The position numbers were made by a program, and so were the translations under genes. Below, piece after piece: positions 22,921-34,806 of a stretch of DNA of 64,000 nt. The DNA lies in assembly GCA_963853835.1 (NCBI GenBank), contig OY970820.1, positions 17,163,373 to 17,227,372 on the forward strand, written 5' to 3'. Source of the stretch: Calendula officinalis. Lineage: Eukaryota; Streptophyta; Magnoliopsida; Asterales; Asteraceae. A model generated the notes under the pieces. That model ran no database searches and was not told the DNA's origin. It worked only from the letters and a program-made list of their open reading frames with translations. The first letter of the stretch is position 1, and each line of letters starts with the position of its first letter.

Positions 22921-25900
22921 AAAATGGTATTGTCTAGTTTATATATTGCTTAATAAAATTTGTTTGAGGGTACTTTTTTTTCAAAATTTTAATAGTCAAA
23001 TGATTTTTTCGAAGAACAAAATATATATGGTTACTTGAAATAAAAACTGTTGGTTACTTTTATAAGCAATTAGCCATTACATCTTTCTTGCAGATAAGTT
23101 TCTTTCAACTAAATTTTTCATCGGTCCGAAAACGTTCCAGTGCCATCTCTTTATTCTTTTATCATAAGTTCTTAACATTGTGACTTAGCTTTCATTTTAC
23201 TATTTAGGTTGGCTATGGACAAAGACACAAAATGAAATCCAAAATGGTTAAATTCTTAGAAAGTGGAAAAAGATTATATGTTGACTTAAGAATCAGAAAC
23301 CCATATATTAAAAAAATATTTAAAAAATAGATATGTTCTTCTACTCAGAATTGTTTCAAGGGTAGGTATGGAATAAGTTTTGATACTTATTGAGCCTACA
23401 CATATATTTAGAATTAAATGGATGGAAGACAATTAAAAACTTTCTATTCTTCTTCTAATGGTATATGAATATGAATATGACAGCCGGTTACACAGAATCC
23501 GACCCATTTACAAGAAAATAAAAAAGAAAAAGAAAAAAAGAAGGGTTGTACTTGCTTCTATACTTGCACTTGCTTATGCTGATTCTCTGGTATGAATCTT
23601 CACATATTTATTCTTTTCTTTTTTATCTATTAATTTCTTCTGGATATTTGATTGTTATATGAAGCAATGGTTGTCAGTATGGATTATTAAGTATTAAAAT
23701 TAAAAAAATGAATTCATACTACTAGAGCTCTGTTCTGTTATGGCATTTATTTTAAAAGTTATAGAATCTCAACTGTTGTAATTTAACAGTTTTATGACCT
23801 TTTAGTTGTTAGCATAAATTAGAAGCTTAAAGTTGTGTGCTTTTGTCATGACTTAATATTTACATATTCGGGAACTTATGTTACTAGTTGTACATAGGAA
23901 CAACACAATGATATTTAAATATATATATTTAATTGCAGAATAAATTCGTTTGCTAACTAATGGACGACTGATATGCTAAATTGATAATTGACTGCATATA
24001 TGGTTTAAATATGTAAGTCCACTCATGTTTATGTTCGTATTAGCGTTTAAGACAAGCATTTAAGGAACTAAGATGACATCTGTTTTGTTCTGTTGCATCT
24101 ATGGGAGTTTTAATCGGTTGATATAAATCCCAGTCTTTTTAAATTTTTTTAGTTTCATAATGTTATCTGATGCTAGCATTGTACTGTGGAGCATAGTTCA
24201 TGGATATAAAACGTGCATAAACAACAATTAGGTATGTCGATGAACTATGTAAATATTGTTTCTTTGATGTACACTAAAAAACAAGATAATACAAATTGAA
24301 CTTGTTGATTTAAACGAATATAAGAAACACTTATTTCAATCAATTTAGCGTAGTATTTAGAATGATTTCAATTAAACACAAAATCTGTTAAATGAAATAA
24401 AAAAAATGTTTTTTCATAAAAATTAAAATTAAATGTTGTAGTATCTCAATGAAACTCTAAAATAATGAGCTTAAAAAATACAATCAGGTCGAAAACTAGC
24501 CCATGTACAAATATAGTCTAAAATCTAGATAAAAAATTTTAAAATGCAAATAACTCCTAAAAATACAATGTTTTTGGGCCTGATGTTCTCCTTGCTGAAA
24601 TTTTCAATGTGACTGGTGGTATGTGAAATGGAGCTCTGTGCCCCAAGTTATGCTCATTTTAGTGCAACTATTTTTCCTCAAAAGACCGTGAGCCTCTAGA
24701 AACAAAAGAGACTTGCATCTGGGGCTGCACTAGTCTTAGATTTTCAATTTCTTGAAATTATTATCCTTCATAGGAAATTATCGACCATAAAAGATGTCTG
24801 AGGATATCTTTGCAAGGAATTTGTATATAGCCTTTATATAAAGTTTAAGCAAAATAGATTCCATACTAGTTTTCTGGCATATGTGCAGGAATATAAAATA
24901 TTCGTTTAAAATTAGGTCCAAACTTTGTCTACTTTTTGAGTTTGCTCTTTCAAGGATAAGGTGGACTGTGGGTATCTTTAAAGATTAATACGCATTTGCA
25001 ATTGCTTAGATTACCGGATAAATCGAATCATTATAGATTTGTAGTGTTTGTGGAATTCAATTAGTGTAACCCATTAACATATTAGAAACACAAGTGTCTA
25101 GACTAGACTTTAGACATATAGTTTAAGGTTAGAAAAATAACAAAAAAGAAATAAAATATTGAAAGTGAACATGACTATTTTCTTTTCTGTTGATTGGCTT
25201 CAAGTTCTTTTTTTTATAAGTCAAAAGAGTTAACATACCATGGTTTTCAATTTTGACTCATGTTTCTTATTTGCCTATCACACATGCTAAGTTCAAAATT
25301 GGATTTACAAGAAACAGAATAGAAAATTTTCAAAAATAATTCACACATTAATTTCTTCCCAGAATAAATCGTTCAACTTCACAAAAAATCTCTTTCACAA
25401 AAATTCCAAGAATCTATTTTTTTAGTAGGTCCAAATTTTTCGTACGACTTAAGTTAAATTTGTGTAATTAATAAATAATTTTGTCTTATATTAATTTTGA
25501 CGGTTTTTCTTTTGTATGACCAACGATTGTAATTTCGTGCAACTTGAAGGTAACATTTATCCTTTCATGTGGTATTTTTGTTTTTCGGAAAAGACAAAAA
25601 TTTCTTGAAAAACTAATAATTTTTTTTTTAGTTTTTCAAGGTAATTTTGTCTTTTTCGGAAAAGCCAAAAAGTTCCCGAAAAGGAAAATAAAATGTACTT
25701 AGTTTTTAGTTTTTTGGGGTAATTGTCTTTTTCGATGAAGACAAAAAGTACGGTCATTAGTTGGTGTCCACTTCTCCTAAACATTACACAGTCACACAAA
25801 ATATTATCCGGTCGTACAAGTACAAAAAACATCTACCTACCACATGTACACGTGCCAACATTTTTATAGAGTCATGTCACACACTCGCACAAAAAATATC

Positions 25901-26260
25901 AAGTTGCATGATATATTTTGGGAAAAACAATCAATTCACATGGTTTATATCGGAAAAAGAGGTTCAGTTTTGATCTATTTTGACAATTAATTTGAGTTCA
26001 AATGTGTATCTATACGTGTGTGGTTTGTTTGTTTATTAATCTGTTTTAATGATTCACTATAATTGAATAAATATAAGTTTGAAAGAGTGGAACAAATGAG
26101 AAAAGAAAAGAAACTTTGAACTTTGAAGTGAAGCCAATGGACTGAGAATGTTTAGTTTATTCTTTTCTCCCTCTTGCCACAAAAAATGGATTCCCATATC
26201 TTTTTATCTATTTTTGGTGGATCGCATTATTATATCTTAATAATTTACCCGATTATCTAA
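22921..26260. other. Intergenic region, nothing recognised
   Basis: AT-rich DNA without splice-consistent exons or known domains. A short stretch at 25560-25760 repeats GTCTTTTTCGG-like text in both orientations and can fold on itself, but no terminal repeats or duplication were seen. Confidence 0.5.
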
Positions 26261-26458
26261 TGCTTCTAGTCTAGTGGTATAAAATGTTGCCTATGACCTA
26301 TGGTGGTGGGATTTATTCCCCGTCGTGGACTTTGGTGGTGAGATTTATTCCCAATGGGTGGAAGGTTTGAGGGAAGGCATGCTTCCCCTTGTGGATGTCA
26401 CTGTTTATTCTCGAACCACTAACTTACTAACTTACCGTTCAAAAACAAAAAAAAAATA
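26261..26458 (+). mobile_element. tRNA-derived SINE, degraded copy (family of 38293-38481)
   Basis: It carries an A-box-like CTAGTCTAGTGG, then GCCTATGACCTATGG, TGGAAGGTTTGAGGGAAGG and CACTAACTTACTAACTT before an A-rich tail, in the same order as the better copy at 38293. An internal segment around GGTGGTGGGATTTATTCCC is duplicated. The B box is damaged. No clean target duplication remains. Confidence 0.65.
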
Positions 26459-26624
26459 AAATACTTTGCCCGATCTTTATTACCAATCAATTAGGCGTTA
26501 ATGCATAAAACATGATCGAGTAGTTTCTTAGGATTTTTGGATGTATAACTACTAAATTATAAGGAATATGTTTCGTTTAATCACATTTAGTCATCCGGTT
26601 AGGGCGCTGATAAGAGCCACATTT

Positions 26625-26800
26625 CACTACAAGAAATTAACCTTTTAGCAACGACAAAAGTTGCTGCTAAAGGTATAAAAATCATCGACAATATAAGCTT
26701 TTGAGATGACATTCGCCGCAGCATACGCTGTCGCAAAAAGTTCGTCTCTAACTTGAAATTAGCAAAGACATTTCATAATTGTCGTCGCATAATATGAAAA
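26625..26800 (+). mobile_element. CACTA (En/Spm-like) transposon terminus
   Basis: The sequence CACTACAAGAAATTAACC at 26625 is the typical terminal inverted repeat of plant CACTA elements. It is followed by subterminal CGACA/TGTCG-rich text (AGCAACGACAAAAGTTGCTG, ATTGTCGTCGC). The opposite end (TTTCTTGTAGTG) was not found within the window, so this is a remnant or a one-sided copy. Confidence 0.55.
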
Positions 26801-26864
26801 AAAATAGGTATTATTAAAAAAAGTTTTGATAATTACAGCCTTAAGGCTGTCTCTAAACACATAA

Positions 26865-27012
26865 AAGTTGTACATTAAATCATGGGAGGAAGTGGTTCCT
26901 AAAATTCAGGGGTATTTATAGATTGATGTACAAGATTCTGATACATGTCATTAAGGGCTGTCATTATCAAAAGTTGTACATTAAATAATGAGAGGAAATG
27001 ATTCCTAAGGGC
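26865..27012. repeat. Direct repeat upstream of the phosphatase gene
   Basis: AAAAGTTGTACATTAAAT followed by ATG-GAGGAA and GATTCCTAA-like text occurs at about 26865 and again at about 26968, about 100 bp apart. It ends about 350 bp upstream of the phosphatase start codon. Confidence 0.55.
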
Positions 27013-27368
27013 TGTCATTATAAAAAATAAGTTAAAAAAACAAAATAAATACACCTTCAGTGATGACGTTTTAGAATTTAGACTCTAGAAACTAAAACAC
27101 AAATAAATAATTACAGTTTATTAATTTATATCCAATCATTCGAAAATCTACCAGGCAACAAGTGGCAACTAGCCAAGTATTGGGTCAAATACAACTTGCA
27201 AATTGTTGGGTCAAAATTCAACCATTATTTCCATGGAAAACCAGTGTTATCTTGGAACGTTCCCAACCTGGCTGTCGACTAACTGGGAATTTCTTCCCAA
27301 CAAAATCCAAAAGTCTTTGATCCCTTAATTTCACATTTTTAAGCGAACAAAGAAACGAATTGTAAAAA

Positions 27369-30091
27369 ATGGAGAGCATTATACCCACATGGCAACTGTC
27401 GTTTTTGTTTGGGATTTTTACATGGATTATTATGTCTTCGATGTTCAATCTGACGCGGAAAATTAGATCTTTAACCCAACCATGGGCGACGAGTTATGTA
27501 ATTTCGGGTACTCAGACTATTCTTCAGATCCAGGTATGCACACCATGTGTTCGATCATATGCCAATAAGCATTTCTTTTCAAAATGCGTTAATTATCTCA
27601 TCAATTTGTGACTTTTTATCTTATTTTATGTTTTTGTTCTGAATTTAATTAATTGCATCTTCGTGCTGGATCTTTGATTGATTAATTGCGTAATTAATTA
27701 GTTAAATTACTGTTTATGCAGAAATACCAGCACACTTTTTTGGATGCTTTGTTTATTGGATTGTCTTCTGTTGTTTCAGTCCCTTTCTATACTGGCTTTC
27801 TTCCCTTGCTATTCTGGGTATATTTTTTTTTTCTTTTCTTTATGTTAATTATGGGCTGTTTAGCAATAATTAATTACTAATATATAATTCTATCCGAAGC
27901 AGAAAGTTTAACTTTTCAACTGGAATTATTTAAAACATTTTGCCTAATGATTTTTTATTTAAAATTAACATATTATGTTGCAGAGTGGACATGGTCAATT
28001 GGCAAGACAAATGACACTTTTGATGGCATTCTGTGATTATACAGGAAACTGTATAAAGGTATAATAACCTCAAATTTATTCTTGATTGCAGTTTTTGTGA
28101 ATGTTATTATAGGGGTGTGTGTGTGTGTGTATGTGTATATAAATAAATTTGGTTTATTGGTTATTTTTTTAGGATGTAGTATCTGCTCCTAGACCCAAAT
28201 CACCACCTGTTCGGATATTAACTGTCACTGAAGATGAAAAAGAGAATGCAATGGAATATGGATTGCCATCTTCACATACTCTTAACACTGTCTGTTTATC
28301 TGGGTATTTTCATATAACATTTTTTATCATTTTATTAAATGTAGTTAGATTATTATCATATATCTTTGAGCCATTTTTTTTTTGTGGGATATACAGATAC
28401 CTCTTGCATTATATTTTGTCATACAACGAAAACTCTGATGCATTATTTCAGCTAGCAGCATTTGCATTCGTTTGTTTGTTTGTTAGCCTTGTTGGATTGG
28501 GTAAGTTTCAAAATTAATTTGTTATTATCTCCTTAATCTCATATTTAATTTAATCAACAGTAAATCAATTGATTTGTTAATAATAACTTTCAGGGAGATT
28601 ATATCTTGGTATGCACAGTGTGGTTGATATCATTGGTGGTCTTGTGTTTGGATTAGCAATACTTGGATTTTGGCTCTGCATTCATCAACACCTTGACAAA
28701 TTTGTAGTTTCAGGCCAAAATGGTACAAATTTATCTACTTGGATTTATTGGTTTTTTAATTTTTGAATTCAAATGTTTGAAGTAGGCTACATTAATATAG
28801 CACACACCAACAAACAGTAATCTTTTCTTGCTGATTTTGCTGTTTATATTTGATTTAATAGATTCAAATCTGCTGTTTTCCAACAACTTCCTTAATTTCG
28901 TGTATTTTTATGACTAATTGGTCAAATGATAATTTAATTACGTAGCTAAAGTGCCTTTTTGACTTTAAAAGTCAAGTCATTTGATATTCGTAAGTCAAAT
29001 GTAGCTGGGCCAGATATTATTATTATTATTTCCTGTATAAATTAAAATAAGTAAAAGATTTTAGAGTTAATTACAGAAATTGTCCCTGTGGTCTTACGAA
29101 TTTTTATTTTGTCCCTAAATTTTTTTTTCGTGATTTTTTATCCCTATGGCCTTCAAATTTCATCTTTTATGTCCATTTTGACAAAAAATGACCAAAACAC
29201 CCTTACAAAAAAATCCAGAACTTTATAACATATAAATTGAAATAAGGGAATTTTGGTCATTTTAGGCCAAAATGGACAAAAAAGATGAAATTTGAAGACC
29301 ATAGAGACAAAAATCACGAAAAAAAAAGTATAGGGACAGAATCAGAGAATTCGTGAAACCACAGGGACAATTTCTGTAATTTAGTCTAGTTTTTAATTGT
29401 TTTATGTTGTTGCAGTTACATCATTTTGGGTTGGACTTAGCTTTTTGTTGCTATTTGCATACCCAACACCCGAACTTCCTTCTCCAAGTTTTGAGTATCA
29501 CACAGCATTCACTGGTGTTGCACTGGGAATTGTAAGATTATTATTATAAATTTATTATTATTATTATTATCTATATCTATATATATATACTCATTTTTAT
29601 TTATTTATATAAATTGCAATTATAAATTGTAAGATATTTAAGTTTCTTAGTTTTAAGTAACCAATGACATCATCCAGGTGACAGGTGTCCAACAAACATA
29701 TGACCATTTCCACCATGAACACGTGGCCCGCGTGTTCACACCCGAGCTCCCATTGGCTGCATTTGCTGGCAGGATCCTAGTTGGCATTCCCACAATTCTT
29801 CTGGTCAAATTCTGCAGTAAAGCTTTAGCAAAATGGATTCTACCAATCACAGCAAATGCATTAGGCATTTCTGTAAGATCTTCAGGGTATGTCCCAGCTT
29901 TGACCGCTTCTTCAACGGTCAAAAAGTCAAAGGAAGTCAAACCGTCAAACGGGTATCTTCAGAAAATGTTGTTTTTTAGTAATGAAGATTCGTGTGATGT
30001 GGATACGGGTATAAGGATGTTTCAGTATGCTGGTCTGGCTTGGTCTGTGGTTGATCTTGTTCCTTCAATCTTTTCTCAACTTAACTTGTGA
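27369..30091 (+). CDS. LPPD: Lipid phosphate phosphatase delta / sphingoid long-chain-base phosphate phosphatase
   Basis: Eight exons join in frame: 27369-27533, 27722-27817, 27984-28058, 28173-28303, 28397-28500, 28594-28722, 29416-29531 and 29678-30091, giving 409 residues. The PAP2 signature is complete: Lys112...Arg119-Pro120 (KDVVSAPRP), PSSH at 144-147 (nucleophile-side His147), and Arg192...His198...Asp202 (RLYLGMHSVVD). Several hydrophobic spans fit a multipass ER membrane enzyme. Wording along the whole length (MTLLMAFCDY, EYGLPSSHTLNTVCLSGYLLHY, VGIPTILLVKFCSK) matches Arabidopsis LPP-delta (At3g58490, SPP1), which dephosphorylates long-chain-base 1-phosphates and moderates sphingolipid signalling in stomatal ABA responses. 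Length is close to the family's 416. Intron 6, the longest, holds a foldback element. Nothing is broken. Confidence 0.95.
29064..29386. mobile_element. Foldback MITE in an intron of the phosphatase gene
   Basis: TTACAGAAATTGTCCCTGTG at the left is mirrored by CACAGGGACAATTTCTGTAA at the right. The inner arms (TTCAAATTTCATCTTTTATG and its complement) also pair, so almost all of the roughly 320 bp folds back. There is no coding capacity. I could not define a convincing target duplication. Confidence 0.65.
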
Positions 30092-31845
30092 TCTTTAGAA
30101 ATTGAGGGCATTTTAGTCAATCTAAAGTTTTGGTTTGGAGTGAGGTTTGCCGTTTGTAGTAATATCATAATTTTTACGGTTATGGTTTTATTTTGTTATG
30201 ATGGCTAGAATTAGTTGATAGTTGAAGACAGTCGTTGTAACCTTATCTTCTTGTTATTGTATGTAAGATTCTATGTAAAGTAAATGAGAAATGTCATTGA
30301 TGCCTATTATTTATGACTTGCATATTGCTACTTATCACAAGATAACATGTATAATCCACTAATTTTCTTTTCTCGTATTATTCTTTGATTTTGACATTTA
30401 TTTTGATCAAGTGAGTAGTCACAAATAATAGACACTAATACTATTTCTTCAGAAAATTTATGTAAAAGAGAAAACTAAAGATAAAGCATTGTCTTTTAAG
30501 CCATTGTTATGTAGTGTCATAGACACTCGTAGTAAATATTAAATGTTAAGATATACCAAGTTTTGAATTATGGGCTAAACTCATCTAACGTAAAAGAATG
30601 TGATGTTAGAAGTCCATAACTGAACTTGTACTTTAGTAGGCTTGTAGCTTTTTTATGCATATTTTAGGTAGGAATATGCTCAGTTCCGAAATTGGATAGA
30701 AACAAAGAAAACTGAAGTTGGATAAACACTTGGTTCCGGGTTTGGTTTAGAGTTGGGTAAAACCGAAAGCTACATCATCAACATAAACTACATCTTGACT
30801 ATCATGGTTTTAAGAAGATACGTTAGACTCAAAATTCTGAAATTATGGTTCTAGAACCGAAAACTACATCATCAACATAACTACATCTTGACTACTATGA
30901 TTTTGAGAAGATACGTAAGACTCAAATTTATGAAATTCCGGTTCTAGAACCCAAAAACAGAACTGTAACAGAAAAGACCGAAGACTGAAAAAGACAAAAA
31001 GGAGAACCGAAAATAGGCCCGAAAACCATAAACGGGTACAACCGATTCCGATTCGGTTTCTCATTCTAAAAACTCATCCCTATTTTGAAGTTCCAACTAT
31101 ATATGTAAATACGCTATAAAAATAATTCATAACCGCAATGACAGAAAAATGTAAGATAAATTTTTTTTTCAAAAGTGTTTCACTGTTTCCAAACAATTGT
31201 AAGAAACACGATAACCAAATACTTAACACAAAAATCTCACAGTGAAATTAAAATTAAAGCTAAAATAGAACAAGAATATTTTCCAAAACTTCATATATAA
31301 AATAGAACAAACACTAAATTCATATTCAAACCCTATATCGCTAGGGTGTTTCGTTGCTAGCCTGAACTACAAGTAATTTCCATACATATATAATATGTCA
31401 TACAATTTGAACACGTCTTAATATCAAATAAATATTCTAATCAAAATCAAATTTTGAAAATTGTGATCACAAACAATTAATAATATGGTTATTTAAAAAA
31501 ATTTTAAATTTAAAATTGATGGTCGACGGTGGTTCTGGTGAGTAGCAGATGTGATGGTGGTGGCGGAATTAGTTGGAGGAGGTGAAATGAGCAGCAGAGC
31601 GAGTTGGTGGTGGCGCAATGAACGGTGACGATGGTAGTCGGCTGATTTCGATGCAAGTGAAATGGCAGTTATGATGATTAGTAATAGAATATAGTGAAGA
31701 CTGTAAAAAGATTTATTAGTTAATTTTTAAAGAATTATTAGATGTACATGTAGACATGTAGTGTTATAAGGTGAGTCAACCCCATGTATATTACAGTTTT
31801 CTTCATATCCCCACACCATCTTTACGTTTGTTTGTAAGTCAGGAT
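30092..31845. other. Intergenic region with a tandem duplication
   Basis: No gene was recognised. A 94-bp unit starting AACCGAAAGCTACATCATCA (30761) is repeated at 30855 with few changes. 31500-31640 is a TGG/GGA-rich patch without a domain. Confidence 0.5.
30761..30948. repeat. Tandem duplication, 94-bp unit, two copies
   Basis: Each unit runs from AACCGAAA(G/A)CTACATC through CTTGACTA, AAGATACGT and GACTCAAA to a variant of GGTTCTAGAACC. The surrounding 30670-31085 is rich in ACCGAAA/CGGTT words and may be a degraded DNA transposon. Confidence 0.7.
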
Positions 31846-32553
31846 TAGGGGTGTCAAATCGGGTTGTCGGGCCGGGTTTTGACTCTTATCGGATTGGGTC
31901 CGTCGGGTTTAGAGTAACAAAAATCTAACTCGGAACCCGACCCTATAAGGAATCTGGTTGGTCGGATTTTGGGTTTGTCGGGTTTATCGGGTTACATGAT
32001 TACACCCAGGAAAAAAAAAACAAATGCATGATTGAGGTCAAATGATGAATGCATAAATTCTTTTGCTCAATCACAAAACTAGTCAAAACACAAGCAACTT
32101 TAGTATGGAAATAAAAAAAAAAAGATAAAGAGTCAGACGAGTTTTTTTCAATCAAACTCATGTAATATTTTGTTCGTAATAACATTTCATAAACCAGGTA
32201 CATTTGAATAAAAATATAAAAATTAAAAGTATATATTTTATTTTGTTCTATCCCATAAATAAGTTTAATTCATTCTCTCAATGGTCATAAAACAAAAGTA
32301 GAATATCCATGCACACAAACATTTAAAATTTAAAAGGAAAAAATAAAAATTGCAATCGGGTTTAGTCGGGTCAACCCGAAACCCGACAATGGGAAGAATT
32401 TCTAACCCGATACACGACCCGCTTTTAACGTCGGGTTTGTCGGGTCGGTTTAAGATAACCCGCTATCAGCATAAGACCCGAATACACCCGTCCCGACTAA
32501 CATAATCGAGTTCGAGTTTAAGTCGAGTCGGGTTGACCCTTTTTACACCCCTA
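31846..32553. mobile_element. Non-autonomous hAT-like element, 708 bp
   Basis: The ends are TAGGGGTGTCAAA and, on the opposite strand, TAGGGGTGTAAAA. Flanks GTCAGGAT (31838-31845) and GTTAGGAT (32554-32561) match at 7 of 8 positions, fitting an 8-bp hAT target duplication. Subterminal sequence is packed with GGGTCGGG/CCCGACCC words on both sides, and the middle is AT-rich without a transposase. A related copy lies at about 50695-51444. Confidence 0.7.
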
Positions 32554-32798
32554 GTTAGGATGCCTTAAAACATAAGTCATGTTAGCCTCTCTTTTTGGAC
32601 CATTAAATGCTAGCCACTACAATTTTTTATTTTACTTTTTTGCTTCAAGATGCTTAAACCAATCACTTTCCAGCTGCATAAATGATTCCATTTATTACAT
32701 TCCATAGTCAATATCATAAGAATGCGAGATAAAATAATGTCTCTGTATTAAATCTTTTTACTATTAATTTGATAAATAGATGTTCAAATCAAATATTA

Positions 32799-33108
32799 CC
32801 TCCGTATCAAAATAAGTGATACATTTGAAAAATTACAGTTTTTGAGGCAAAATATTGAAAAGTGATTTAAAATAGGTTAAAGTGGATAGTTAATGAATAA
32901 TGGGTCCCACTTCTTTTGAATAAAGTGATATTAATGACGTTTAAAAGTAAAAGTAAGGGTAAAAGAGTAATTTTACTTTATTAATGTAGATAGTTAGTGG
33001 AGAATGTGTTCCACTTTTTTACCAAATAAGGTAAGTTTTGGAAATGTATCACTTATTTTGTTCCACCCCTAAATAGAAAGTGTATCACTTATTTTGATAC
33101 AGAAGTAG
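32799..33108. mobile_element. Stowaway-like MITE
   Basis: CCTCCGTATCAAAATAAGTG at the left end is mirrored by CACTTATTTTGATACAGAAG at the right, with TA dinucleotides on both sides. It belongs to the same family as 40681-40991 (AAAATAAGTGATACA core). Confidence 0.65.
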
Positions 33109-33660
33109 TAATATAATTAGCAAAACAGAATTAGTAAATTCCACATCTCAACTATTTTATAAATAGAATAATTAATTAGTATGATCTGATATAAATCATT
33201 ACAACTTTTCTTATAAGAAACATCAAACCCAAATCTAAACATTATAAAAAAAACGTAAACATAGAACGAGACATGTTGATGTATTATCATGGTATTTATG
33301 TATATCGTGTGTATACCATGGTATTTATGTACATCGTGTGTATATCATACATTCATACATATAGAACGCTTGAACTGATATCATATGTTGTGACATGAGG
33401 GTGGGCCTTCCATATTAACTATGATGTCCACTTTATTTTGTTGCATCTACCAACTATCTTAATTTCTTGGACAATTTTTTCAAACGAGATTGCATGGCAG
33501 GATGGATTTATATCCACATAGTGGAGGCATTCATAGTAGTTAAATATAATTTAATTTTATTAGGTGTTTCTTTTTGGAATTTAATTATATATATTATGTT
33601 TTTTTTAATCACAAATTTTGGACATGGTCTCTTTGATGAAATTCTAAGAAGTTTTTAAAC

Positions 33661-33760
33661 TCCTATGGCTATATGGAGGTTCATTCGCGCCAATTTCAAC
33701 TACCTGCACTTCTTTCAAAACAGGTGGTCGTCATAAAATTAACCGGCTCGTAAAATGGAT
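33661..33760 (+). mobile_element. Degraded 3' part of a SINE (family of 53022-53216)
   Basis: GGAGGTTCATTCGCGCC, then GGTGGTCGTCA and TTAACCGGCTCG-TAAAA follow the same order as GGAGGTTCACCCACGCC, GTGGTCACC and TTAGTCGGCTCGCAAAA in the better copy at 53022. Only the 3' half is recognisable. Confidence 0.4.
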
Positions 33761-34806
33761 CAAAGATCAAGTTAAAAAGAAAAACTTTTTTGTAAAATAC
33801 TTTTATGATTGTTTATAAATGTTGAAAGAAGTGTTATTAAATTGAGAATGTGATGCTTTGATTTGTGAATCACAACCCCTTATTTATTATCTACAAATGT
33901 TCACAAAAGAAAAAATATACAATTAAACTTTAATGTTGTGTTAAGTTACATCAATGGCCATTTTAGTAAAAGCATCACACATTTCTATTTTGTGTACTGC
34001 TTAGCTGTTAGTAACTTAGTATAATAATAATTTCCTTTTTTAATATTTATTTAATCCATAATAAGTAAATAAAATTAAATGTTTATCATCCTTTAACCAC
34101 ATTAATCTTTGATTCAAAATCAAAATCAAATCGCACACCAAAAGCATCTCTTAATCCTATATTTTCGATTTATTGTCCCAATTGTTTCTCACAAATATAG
34201 GCCTTCCCCCTTTATTAGGGTTTCTGATTTCTCCTACAATTCTGCATTCGTCATTGATACGAGTCTTCCTCTTCAATTCCTTCATCTCAGGTTTTTCTTT
34301 CGCCTTTCTCAGTTTCTGATGCTCATATGGATATCTATATTGTATCGATGTCTTTCGAGCTAATTATTATACATTGGAATTGCTCGATCTCATAGCCACG
34401 AAGAAGCATTACGTTCATTTTTCGTATTAGTTTGAATGTGTTTATTGATAGACTCGATTGATCGGATTTAGTATTTTTAGCAATTTTTTGCTAGTTTAAT
34501 ATATGATTGTTGACTTGTTGTTTATATTTTTTGGCTGATTTCTCCGATTCTGCATGGTATGATTTTTTTAATGCAAATGCATGACATAACTGGAGCTGAT
34601 ATGACGATCTCTTTTCGCATTGTTGAATTTGTTTTTGTTTCATTGTGTTCAGGAATTCATCTGTGTATGGTGTCAATAGCAACCTGCAAAGTGCAAACAG
34701 TAACATTTTTGGTATATATTAGTTTGGATTAAGAGAATTTGCTTGTGATTTTTTGTTTTTGGGGATATTAATTTCGGGTAAGGTTGAGGATTTACACTCA
34801 TATATC

